From positions 39,176 to 103,175 of the forward strand of contig CAIXZH010000119.1 of assembly GCA_903923905.1 (NCBI GenBank): 64,000 nt of DNA, given 5' to 3'. This stretch comes from an uncultured Bacteroidia bacterium (lineage in GTDB: Bacteria > Bacteroidota > Bacteroidia > Bacteroidales > Prolixibacteraceae). The position numbers and the translations under genes were made by a program. The notes under the pieces are model-generated. The model did not search any database. It worked only from the letters and a program-made list of their open reading frames with translations, and was not told the DNA's origin. This document shows, in pieces, positions 37,477 to 45,361 of this stretch (within the stretch, counting starts at the first letter, position 1; every line of letters begins with the position of its first letter).

Positions 37477-38889
37477 TTATTGAAACTCGTCGATCATCTT
37501 TAAGATCCAACGTTTTGACTGCAGACCTGGAAAATCGAGGAACATTTCAGTGTGCAACGGGTAGTTAAGGGTGAGTGCCTTCCTAAGATATGTTTTTGCG
37601 AGGTGTAAATTTCCGTTTTCTGCAAGGTAACCGGAAAGTTTATAAAGCATCAGACCATTTTCAAATATTGTTTTTTCAGCCTGGAACAGGGTCTGAATGG
37701 CTAGATCCAGCTGATCATAATGGTAAAAGAAATCGGCAAATGCGATCCAAAAATCGGAGTTGGTATCCTCTATTTCAACTGATTTTCTAAAGGCGATTAG
37801 CGCATCTTCGTAATTATCGAGTGCTGCATTCACTTTCCCAAACGCGTTCCAGAAATCCGCACAGCTATCATCTAATTTGAGTGCTTTTTTCAAGAAAACG
37901 AGACTTTCAGAAAGGTTTTCCTCAATCATGAGCACTATTCCTGCACCATACCATCCATCCGCATTATTTGGATCCAGTTGAATCGCCTGTTTATAATAGT
38001 TATACGACTTTGTATATTCTTCAAGTTGGAAATAACATTCTGCAATATATACCCTTGCGTCGGAAGAATTTTTATCAAATCGCAAATAATCAAAGTAATA
38101 GATTAGTGCCTCATCATAGCGCTCGATGGTAGAGAGGGTATTGGCTTTATTGAATAGGGCTGAAGCGTAATTTTCGTCGATCGCCAATGCAAAGTCATAT
38201 GCTTCAATCGCTTTGTCATATTCTTCAAGACGGGTAAAAATGATTCCAAGGTTATACCAGGCTGATTCTGCAAAGGGATCAATATCAAGATATTCGTTGT
38301 AGAACTGGATGCTCTTTCCATCATCACCCAATTTGTCGTAACAAAAAGCCAGATCGTAAAGAACGCTATCATTTTTAGGATTTTCCTGATAGGCCTTCTC
38401 AAGAAAATAGGTAGCCCGGCGGTAATCGGCAATTTGTACATAACCTGCCCCTATATTGTAGAGCAGATCATCCCTATCTTCAAAAGAGAATCTTTCAGCT
38501 TTCCGGTAATAGTCGTAGGCTTTATTCTCCTCACCCTGCAGACTGTAACAGTTTCCAAGCATCAGCAGCACTTCTGGATTCGTATTTTCAATCTCACCAA
38601 GCATTTGTAGCAACTGAAGCGCTTTGTCAGTCTTGAGTTGTCCGATTAGAACCTGCGCTTTTTTGATTTTTACCATCAGCGAATAGGGATGTTGTGAAAT
38701 TGCTATTTCACAAGCCTGCAAAGCATTGGTTAATTGGCTTTTGTCGATGTAATGGTCAACAATGTGTTCGAAATCCGACACGTCAAAGAAACCCATCTGT
38801 TCATCAGACAGCATTTTCTTATAACGCTTCAAGATTCCGGCAAATTCCTTACTTTCGGAATTTTCTCTTGCCCCTTCCCACATTGCCAT
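37477..38889 (-). CDS. Multi-TPR protein
   Basis: 470 residues made almost wholly of TPR repeats, about 11 in a row from residue 55 (for example SAWYNLGIIFTRLEEYDKAI and ASALFNKANTLSTIERYDEAL). No signal peptide or membrane segment is visible, so it is probably cytoplasmic and acts in protein-protein binding. Its pairing with aroE on one strand is seen in other Bacteroidota as far as I recall. The function is unknown. Confidence 0.85.
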   Translation of the reverse strand: MAMWEGARENSESKEFAGILKRYKKMLSDEQMGFFDVSDFEHIVDHYIDKSQLTNALQACEIAISQHPYSLMVKIKKAQVLIGQLKTDKALQLLQMLGEIENTNPEVLLMLGNCYSLQGEENKAYDYYRKAERFSFEDRDDLLYNIGAGYVQIADYRRATYFLEKAYQENPKNDSVLYDLAFCYDKLGDDGKSIQFYNEYLDIDPFAESAWYNLGIIFTRLEEYDKAIEAYDFALAIDENYASALFNKANTLSTIERYDEALIYYFDYLRFDKNSSDARVYIAECYFQLEEYTKSYNYYKQAIQLDPNNADGWYGAGIVLMIEENLSESLVFLKKALKLDDSCADFWNAFGKVNAALDNYEDALIAFRKSVEIEDTNSDFWIAFADFFYHYDQLDLAIQTLFQAEKTIFENGLMLYKLSGYLAENGNLHLAKTYLRKALTLNYPLHTEMFLDFPGLQSKRWILKMIDEFQ

Positions 38890-38906
38890 ACTTCAATAAT
38901 TTGTTT

Positions 38907-38915
38907 GCAAAGATA
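38907..38915 (-). promoter_or_regulatory. -7 promoter element of the TPR-aroE operon
   Basis: On the minus strand TATCTTTGC stands 18 bases before the ATG at 38889 and fits TAnnTTTGC exactly. No clear -33 TTTG was found. Confidence 0.5.
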
Positions 38916-38934
38916 ATAATTTGATTTATTTGAT

Positions 38935-40488
38935 CTATAATGGCTGATGTTCGCTTCGTAAAAGATCGTTGATAGTTTTTACCGGGTTGAAGGTAATGAT
39001 GGGAACCTCCACAAACAGGGTAATCCAATCGGCCATTGCTCCGTTCCACAAGCCGGGAAGTTCCTGAGCTTTGAGAGTTTTCCCGTCTTTCGATTTGGAG
39101 GAGATAAATCCTGTTTCAGGATCCCGGTATTTCAGCAGATCAAATTTCTCTCCCTGATAATTGCGAACCCCGCAAACCAGGTCAACCGGATTAAAATGGG
39201 TTGCCTGATTTGAAATCGCCTTTTGCCCTGGGTCCTTTTGATCAATCTGACTGCTTTCGACAACCTGAAGCGAGACTGTTCCGTCATCGTTTTGTGCCCA
39301 GAAGGGTCCTCCACCGGGTTCACCTTCATTCTTTACCATTCCGCAAATCCTGATTGGCCGGTTCAGTTTCCGATGAAGATAGTGAATCAATGTTGAATCG
39401 TCTGCATCATACTGTTTATCAATCGGTTCTATGCAAAGTTCCTTTTCTGTGAATTCGATGATTTCTGCCAGTTGCTGATCTGAAAATGCGTTTGACTCCA
39501 GCAGCTTTAAATAACTGAATATACGCACCTGGTATTCCGTCAAAAGAAGCGCCAGCGCCATTTTATACCGGACTGTTTCTTCCTTGAGCCGGTCAGGAAC
39601 CACGTTGTCGATATTCTTGACAAAGAGAATATCTGCTTCAATCTCATTTAAATTATCAAGCAATGCTCCATGACCTGCCGGCCTGAAAAACAGGTTGCCG
39701 TCGGAAAGCCGGAACGGATTATTTTCGGGGTCTACCGCGATAGTGTCGGTAAACGGTTTTTGTTCCGAAAAGGAAATGTCATATTTTACCCCAAACTTTA
39801 TCTCCAATTGAGGAGCTGCCTGGGCAATTTTTTGAGTAAACAGGCTCAGATGTTCCGTAGATACTGTGAAATGAAGCTTTACATTTCCCTGACTGTCAGA
39901 TCCGTAAAGTGCACCTTCGATCATGTGCTCTTCAACGGGTGTCCTTGGACCCTCCAGGTAATGATGAAAATCCAGAAGTCCTTTTGGCAGGAACCCATAG
40001 TTCAAACCTTTGTCCGATAATACGTAATCGATTATTTCGCAATATCTCAGCTGGTTGTTTTCACTTAATTTTCCGTCAAGCGCTACAGTGAGTTTTTTAT
40101 AAAAGGCGAACTTTGAAAGCTGGTCAAAAAACTGGCCAACACTTTTAAACCGTTCTTCATGGAGAAGTCTGGCGGCTTTCTCATTTGAATTACCTGCTTC
40201 TTCGGCAAACGAGAATAGCGATTGAAACATTCGGCTTGCAGCTCCCGAGGCAGGGACAAATTTAGCCGGTTTCAACCCTTCCCCAACTTTTTGGGTAAAC
40301 TGTTTTACCGCCAATGACACTTTGGAATCCTCCAGCCGGATGATGCCGTCACCAACGGTGGCAGGTCGCAGGACCTTTAGAAACGGGAACCCTTTTCTGA
40401 AATGGGAAATCTGTTTTTCAATCTCCTGAAGATTGCTTCCCCTGTTAATGATTTGTTCGAGATCGTTTTTTGTAAACATTTTTTTCAT
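38935..40488 (-). CDS. DUF4301 family protein
   Basis: 517 residues. The N-terminal segment FTKNDLEQIINRGSNLQEIE and the central VPASGAASRMF, GALLDNLNE and GFSCN-like glycine-rich parts match the DUF4301 family, widespread in Bacteroidota. The SGAASRMF and HGALLDNL segments resemble sugar-nucleotide transferases, so nucleotide binding is conceivable, but no activity is established. It has no signal peptide. It lies 46 bases upstream of the TPR gene on the same strand. Confidence 0.82.
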   Translation of the reverse strand: MKKMFTKNDLEQIINRGSNLQEIEKQISHFRKGFPFLKVLRPATVGDGIIRLEDSKVSLAVKQFTQKVGEGLKPAKFVPASGAASRMFQSLFSFAEEAGNSNEKAARLLHEERFKSVGQFFDQLSKFAFYKKLTVALDGKLSENNQLRYCEIIDYVLSDKGLNYGFLPKGLLDFHHYLEGPRTPVEEHMIEGALYGSDSQGNVKLHFTVSTEHLSLFTQKIAQAAPQLEIKFGVKYDISFSEQKPFTDTIAVDPENNPFRLSDGNLFFRPAGHGALLDNLNEIEADILFVKNIDNVVPDRLKEETVRYKMALALLLTEYQVRIFSYLKLLESNAFSDQQLAEIIEFTEKELCIEPIDKQYDADDSTLIHYLHRKLNRPIRICGMVKNEGEPGGGPFWAQNDDGTVSLQVVESSQIDQKDPGQKAISNQATHFNPVDLVCGVRNYQGEKFDLLKYRDPETGFISSKSKDGKTLKAQELPGLWNGAMADWITLFVEVPIITFNPVKTINDLLRSEHQPL

Positions 40489-40590
40489 CGTTCATTATGA
40501 CATAAAGATATACAATTGTCCAAAAAATGATTCGGGTTTGAATTTTTTGTGACAATCAATTATCAACAGGAAGTTAACATCTGATTCGCC

Positions 40591-40622
40591 TTTCTACCTG
40601 AACGAATAAAAACTAAATTTGG
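40591..40622 (+). promoter_or_regulatory. Promoter of the radical SAM gene
   Basis: TTTC (40591-40594), 19 bases, then TAAATTTG (40614-40621) fits the Bacteroidota pattern with one mismatch in the -33 box. The -7 box overlaps a possible TTG start at 40619, so translation should begin at the ATG at 40640. Confidence 0.5.
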
Positions 40623-40639
40623 CGTTCAAATCCGAGCTG

Positions 40640-41620
40640 ATGCCAGATGCATTTAAATACCCATGGAATCATGGTAAAAGATACAACGATTTTTCGACCC
40701 ACTTCAGAACTCTGTTTGAAGGGCGTGTTCAGAAGATTTCGGTCAATGCCGGATTTACCTGTCCAAACAGGGATGGAACCCGGGGTCGGGGTGGATGCAC
40801 CTATTGCAATAACAAGACTTTTCAGCCAACATACTGTGATTTGGATAACCTTTTGAAAATCCAGCTTGACGAGGGAATTGCTTTTTTCTCAAGGAAGTAC
40901 AAGACTATGAGGTATTTAGCCTATTTTCAGTCGTATACCAATACCTATGCTCCGGTTCAGCTATTGCGTGAATTGTATGAGGAGGCTATCAGCTACCCCG
41001 GTGTGATTGGTTTGGTAATCGCCACTCGTCCCGATTGTCTGAGCAGCGAGGTGCTCGATTTGCTTGAAGAACTCTCCCGTAAATGTTATGTCATGGTTGA
41101 ACTTGGACTTGAAACGCTGAAGGATGCCGCGCTGGAAAGAATTAATCGCGGACACACTATAGGGGAGTCGGTGTTGGCCATACAGGAACTGGCACGCCGG
41201 TCGATTCGTAATTGTGCCCACCTGATCCTTGGATTTCCGGGAGAAGATCATGACGATTTTATTGAACAGGCCAGAGTTATTTCCACACTTCCTGTTGAAA
41301 ATATCAAACTGCATCAGCTTCAGATCCATAAGGGAACTGCAATGGCAAAGGAATACTCCCTGTTTCCTGAGCGTTTTCAACTCTTTACTGTGGAGGGGTA
41401 TACCGAAATGGTGGTGGATTACCTCGAGAACCTCAATCCGTCGATTATTGTGGAACGATTTGTAAGCTCGGCTCCTGACAATATGGTTATTGCACCCCGC
41501 TGGGGAATCAAGAATTATGAGTTTGTGGCAAAGGTTGAAAAGCGACTTCTCGAACGGAATACCTGGCAGGGGAGGATTTGGGGAATGAAGGAATTAAAAA
41601 ATGAAGGAGTTAATGGCTGA
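40640..41620 (+). CDS. TIGR01212 family radical SAM protein (YhcC-like)
   Basis: 326 residues from ATG 40640; a longer frame starts at TTG 40619, but that codon lies in the -7 promoter box. The N-terminus KVQKISVNAGFTC-type segment (here RVQKISVNAGFTC) and the [4Fe-4S] motif CPNRDGTRGRGGCTYCNN define the TIGR01212/YhcC family, a Radical SAM group related to the Elp3-like proteins. Later ATRPDCLS and ELGLET motifs agree. A role in rRNA or tRNA processing has been proposed for some members but the reaction is not known. It is transcribed divergently from the DUF4301 gene. Confidence 0.9.
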   Translation: MPDAFKYPWNHGKRYNDFSTHFRTLFEGRVQKISVNAGFTCPNRDGTRGRGGCTYCNNKTFQPTYCDLDNLLKIQLDEGIAFFSRKYKTMRYLAYFQSYTNTYAPVQLLRELYEEAISYPGVIGLVIATRPDCLSSEVLDLLEELSRKCYVMVELGLETLKDAALERINRGHTIGESVLAIQELARRSIRNCAHLILGFPGEDHDDFIEQARVISTLPVENIKLHQLQIHKGTAMAKEYSLFPERFQLFTVEGYTEMVVDYLENLNPSIIVERFVSSAPDNMVIAPRWGIKNYEFVAKVEKRLLERNTWQGRIWGMKELKNEGVNG

Positions 41621-41782
41621 TGATTAGCTGTTTGAAATTCTGAACCAATCTATAAACCTATTTTGATTTCTGTTTAAATCTTCATAGGAAATTTAAACAG
41701 GCTCCTGCTAAAAAAGATTTCAATGCTCATGTGATTTTTGGCTAATTCTTGCGACTTATAGTTCAAAATCAAACACCGGCAA

Positions 41783-42280
41783 ATGGATAACAATAAATTG
41801 CAATCTGATTTTATAGAGCTAATTGAAGTAAATAAGAAATTGATTTATAAAGTCAGCTATCTGTACTGTGATAACTTGTTGGATAAGAAAGACTTGTTTC
41901 AGGAAATCATTACAAATTTATAGATTGCTTACCCAAACTTCCGGAATAAATCAAAAATAAGTACCTGGATTTACCGGATATCCTTAAATACTGCAATTAC
42001 CTGGTTTCGTGATTATAACAAGCAATCTAAGCAAATTGAATATACCGATTTGGTTCCTCATTTTACCAATGAAGACGATCATACAATTGACGAATTGTAT
42101 AACAAATTATATAGCGCGATTGACACCCTGGGGAAAATAGACAAGGGGATAATACTGTTACTTCTTGATGAATGTTCATATGAGGAGATTGCAGAAATTG
42201 TCGGCCTGACTAAAACGAATGTAGCTACTAAATTAAGCAGGATTAAGGTAAGGCTTAGAGATCAAATGTCAAACATTTAA
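41783..42280 (+). pseudogene. ECF sigma-70 factor interrupted by an in-frame TAG
   Basis: One continuous reading frame of 165 codons from ATG 41783 to TAA at 42278-42280, with a single TAG at 41921-41923 (codon 47). Region 2 reads DLFQEIITNL-stop-IAYPNFR, where ECF factors normally have Trp at the stop position (NLWKAYPxFR). Region 4 follows intact (IDKGIILLLLDECSYEEIAEIVGLTK). TGG to TAG by one base explains it. An internal start at 42050 would give 76 residues with only region 4. It could be a real loss, a sequencing error, or suppressed. Its probable anti-sigma partner follows after 12 bases. Confidence 0.75.
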
Positions 42281-42292
42281 AATTCGAAAATT

Positions 42293-42895
42293 ATGGAAAT
42301 AGAAGATTTGAAAACAATATGGGAGAAATACGATAACAAACTTGATAATCTTGAAAAACTCAATAAAAAATTAATTATGGAAACACTTTCGAAAAAACCG
42401 CAGAGAAAATTGGAATGGATTAAATTCAGAACTCTTTACGCTTTAATTATTCCACCCGTTATGCTGGTTATTCTGGGTGTAGCCTTGCAGAGTCAATTTA
42501 AAACGGAAAATGTTGAATTGAGTTTTGTAATTGGTTGTTTTCTGACCCTGGCAGTGATTCTCTTTTTAGGATATATTAGTTTTAAAAGCTACGTAGAATT
42601 AAGAGGAATTAATTTGACCAAGGATTCAATTATCGAATCAGCAAGAAAAGTAAATAAATATAATGATATTCTAAATATAAGACATAAATATACTTTTATT
42701 ACCTATTCATTGCTTTGTGTAGGGATTATTTTGATTATCTGGAAAGGATTGCATTTCAATGCAAATACAATACTTTTTATGATTGGCCTGTTTGTTTTTT
42801 CAATTGTTTTGGGAAATAGACAGCATAAAGCATTGAAAGAGAAGATTGAACGGTTGGAGAATGAAATACTTGACCTGGAGGAATATGAAAAATAA
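42293..42895 (+). CDS. Membrane protein, probable anti-sigma partner
   Basis: 200 residues. A soluble N-terminal part (about 1-40, LKTIWEKYDNKLDNLEKLNKK) is followed by four membrane segments (about 46-62, 72-93, 133-150 and 155-172) and a coiled C-terminus. The N-terminal segment is a common form of Bacteroidota anti-sigma factors encoded next to ECF factors. It starts 12 bases after the interrupted sigma gene. It looks intact, which makes sense only if the sigma factor still works or the loss is recent. Confidence 0.7.
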   Translation: MEIEDLKTIWEKYDNKLDNLEKLNKKLIMETLSKKPQRKLEWIKFRTLYALIIPPVMLVILGVALQSQFKTENVELSFVIGCFLTLAVILFLGYISFKSYVELRGINLTKDSIIESARKVNKYNDILNIRHKYTFITYSLLCVGIILIIWKGLHFNANTILFMIGLFVFSIVLGNRQHKALKEKIERLENEILDLEEYEK

Positions 42896-43417
42896 GGATG
42901 ATTTGGATTAATGGGCTTATTTATATTGCGGGCATCGAAGGTTTTAAACTTTGGTGCCAGCGATTTATTTTATAAAGACGCTAAATAATTTAGCTTCCCG
43001 ATCAAATCTAAAAAATCACGACGGTCATGGAGGAATCACAGATTTTTTACCTTGCAACTAATGAAAACGTTTTGTTAATTATTTGAATAAAAAGATTCCT
43101 CACTGCGTTCGGAACGACACGTTCATTTTGAAGGGGTGTGGGAGACGGGGCGGCACCGCCTCCCGTCTCCAACACCTATTAATCACACCCGATTGTCATT
43201 CCGAATGGAGCGCAGCGGAATGAGGAATCCCCCTTTTATTCTTAAATTGTATTAAATGAGATTTTAGACGAATCAATTTATAGTGACGAATCTTTTAAAG
43301 CTTATTGCCATTTTCCAGGACAAATAATAAAAGCAACAAAGAGTTCGTAGGTCGATTTAATTCTCTCTTAAAAAAAAAGAATTGCCAACCGCCAAATTGC
43401 TAGTCGCAAGTCGCCAG
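42896..43417. other. Intergenic region between anti-sigma and queA genes
   Basis: About 520 bases with no ORF of coding character. Its centre is the palindromic element 43094-43229, described separately. A short GGC/GCC-rich degenerate stretch lies at 43381-43423, next to the queA stop. The rest is AT-rich without a recognisable feature. Confidence 0.5.
43094..43229. repeat. Palindromic element with terminal GATTCCTC inverted repeats (MITE-like)
   Basis: GATTCCTCACTGCGTTCGGA at the left end has its inverted, similar counterpart ending TGAGGAATC at 43221-43229. Nested inside are GGGTGTG (43134-43140) with CACACCC (43183-43189), and GGAGACGGG with its complement CCCGTCTCC around 43141-43170. 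The whole 136 bases could fold into one long arm. It has no coding capacity. Similar GATTCCTC-CTGCG-TCGGAATGAC repeats are found between genes in many Bacteroidota genomes. Confidence 0.65.
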
Positions 43418-44644
43418 CTACCCTTTCAAATAGAGATTCGAATCTCCGTAACTCAGGAAACGATATTTGTGGCTAAGGGCGTGCTCATAAATCCTCTTCC
43501 ATTCATCACCCAGAAATGCTGCAATCAAAAGTAAAAGGGTACTTTGCGGCTGATGGAAGTTGGTCACCATCCCGCTGATTACCCTGAATTCATAACCCGG
43601 AACTATAATTATTTGGGTAGAGCTGCTTAATTCAGCCAGGTGATGATGATGTAAATAAGCCGATAGGGCCTTAAAACTTTCCTGACGTGAATAAGCAGTT
43701 CCGGGTACCTCATATGGTTCCCATTGATTCACTGTTAATTGATCAGTATTTATCCCCGGATTTCCAATCAACTTACAACCTATGAAATAAAGACTTTCCA
43801 GCGTGCGTACCGAGGTGGTGCCAATCGCGATTATTTTTCCTTCAAAACCTGCGATGCGATCAATCAGGTCACAGCTCAGGATAAAATGTTCGGAATGCAT
43901 ATCGTGACCCCCGATAGTTGCTGATTTGACAGGCTGAAACGTACCGGCGCCGACATGAAGGGTAACCTCTTCACAGTCAATTTTTTTCTTTTCAAGGGCT
44001 TCAAAAACAGCAGGTGTAAAATGAAGCCCGGCAGTTGGAGCCGCTACCGAACCTTTTATCCTGGAATATACGGTTTGATAGCTGGTCAGATCGATATCTT
44101 CCGATTCACGGTTAAGATAGGGTGGTATGGGGATATTTCCGGAATGCTCCAGAAGGTCGGCAAAATTAATTTGAGCATTATCCCAGCTGAACCCGATTTC
44201 GAATGAGTTATTGGGCAAAGCCCGGATCTTCTCGGCCCTGAAATTCACAGGTTTTCCCGAAATGACTAAAGATTGAACCAGCACTTCGTCCTTCCATTTC
44301 TTCAAATTTCCGACAATACATTTCCACCGGCAACTTTCTGTCTGGGAAAATGAAAGCGCATAATCTTCTGGGGTTAACGGTTCCAAACAAAAGATCTCAA
44401 TTTTTGCACCGGTCTCCTTTCTGAAGAATAACCGTGCCCTGATCACCCTGGTATTATTAAATACAAGCATTGATCCGGCAGGAAGGCAATTCGGAAGATA
44501 AAAGAACTTCTGATCAGAGATAACTCCGTTGTTCCAGACCAGCAGGCGTGATTGATCCCGCTCTTCCAGCGCATAAGTTGCAATCCGTTCATCCGGAAGC
44601 GAATAGGTATAATCCAGAATTGAAATATGTTGAACTTGATCCAT
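43418..44644 (-). CDS. queA: S-adenosylmethionine:tRNA ribosyltransferase-isomerase
   Basis: 408 residues, the longer Bacteroidota version (E. coli is about 356). It adds the epoxycyclopentane ring of queuosine to preQ1-modified tRNA. Family motifs are DYTYSLPDERIATYALEERDQS (first part near 12-20), NNTRVIRARLFFRKETG, VAAPTAGLHFTPAVFE and LHVGAGTFQPVK. The extra length lies in inserts in the middle of the protein. rnpB follows upstream on the same strand, with its own promoter and terminator. Confidence 0.95.
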   Translation of the reverse strand: MDQVQHISILDYTYSLPDERIATYALEERDQSRLLVWNNGVISDQKFFYLPNCLPAGSMLVFNNTRVIRARLFFRKETGAKIEIFCLEPLTPEDYALSFSQTESCRWKCIVGNLKKWKDEVLVQSLVISGKPVNFRAEKIRALPNNSFEIGFSWDNAQINFADLLEHSGNIPIPPYLNRESEDIDLTSYQTVYSRIKGSVAAPTAGLHFTPAVFEALEKKKIDCEEVTLHVGAGTFQPVKSATIGGHDMHSEHFILSCDLIDRIAGFEGKIIAIGTTSVRTLESLYFIGCKLIGNPGINTDQLTVNQWEPYEVPGTAYSRQESFKALSAYLHHHHLAELSSSTQIIIVPGYEFRVISGMVTNFHQPQSTLLLLIAAFLGDEWKRIYEHALSHKYRFLSYGDSNLYLKG

Positions 44645-44730
44645 CCGTTTTTAATGGTTAAAACTGATTGCCAGTTACGAAACGATTAACGATACGCGGT
44701 ATCTGAATCTTTTGGCATTGAGGTACAGGT

Positions 44731-45116
44731 AAAAAAAATCGCAGGCCTGTAAGCCGGGTTCTGTTTTTCATTCTATCATTTATCTGGGACTGCTGTCACC
44801 AGCAGCCTCGTGCAGCCTACCCCTTACGACTTCAGGTCTCCCTGCGGAAACCAAAACCAGGGCGGGCAGCCCTGTGTTCCGGAGAACTCGTAATATATTT
44901 GGCCTTACAATCCATGAGGCGTACGGCTAATCATGTTGCCATGACTACCGGTAGGCTCTTACCCCACCTTTTCACCCTTACCCCGATTTTCACCGGGGCG
45001 GTATTTTCTGTTACACTACTGCGAACTTACGCCCGCCTTCCCGTTAGGAAACATGGTGCCCTGTATTGCCCGGACTTTCCTCCCCGGAGAACCGGGGCGA
45101 TAGAACAGCCTGCGAA
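44731..45116 (-). ncRNA. rnpB: RNase P RNA (class A)
   Basis: The catalytic RNA that removes 5' leaders from pre-tRNA. The minus strand holds the hallmark GAGGAAAGTCCGGGC (complement of 45069-45083) and the 3' conserved ACAGAACCCGGCTTACAG. The P1 helix closes the ends: TTCGCAGGC (45116-45108) pairs with GCCTGCGA (44746-44739). A T run follows at 44738-44731 and completes an intrinsic terminator. Length is about 378 plus the T run. The promoter just upstream supports the 5' end. Any ORF in this stretch is spurious. Confidence 0.93.
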
Positions 45117-45119
45117 GCT

Positions 45120-45150
45120 GCAAATTTACAAAATGAAACCGCAATGACAA
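45120..45150 (-). promoter_or_regulatory. rnpB: Promoter of rnpB
   Basis: On the minus strand TTG (45150-45148), 19 bases, then TAAATTTGC (45128-45120) fits the Bacteroidota consensus very well. The start point falls about four bases further on, at the P1 helix of RNase P RNA. Confidence 0.7.
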
Positions 45151-45361
45151 TACAACCCCAACGATGAAATTTAACGCAGATTCTCCCGGGACCTTATTAA
45201 GAGCAAATTAGGTCCCTTTTCATTAATTAGGAATTGAAAGTATCCTCTTTTATTCGATTTGAAGATGTCCCGATCGGTTATTTTCCTAATTTAGCGGTTT
45301 GCTTAATACTTCAAACAACTTTTTATAATCAGGTTGTTGATTTTATTCAATTCGAATTGAC

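Noticed and set aside
44899..45147. Open reading frame of 82 codons on the plus strand
   Set aside because: It lies wholly within the antisense of RNase P RNA and its promoter; the RNA signatures are far stronger evidence.
45188..45220. Hairpin GGGACCT / AGGTCCC with TTTT as a terminator
   Set aside because: The stem is only about 7 bp and no gene ends just upstream on the plus strand.
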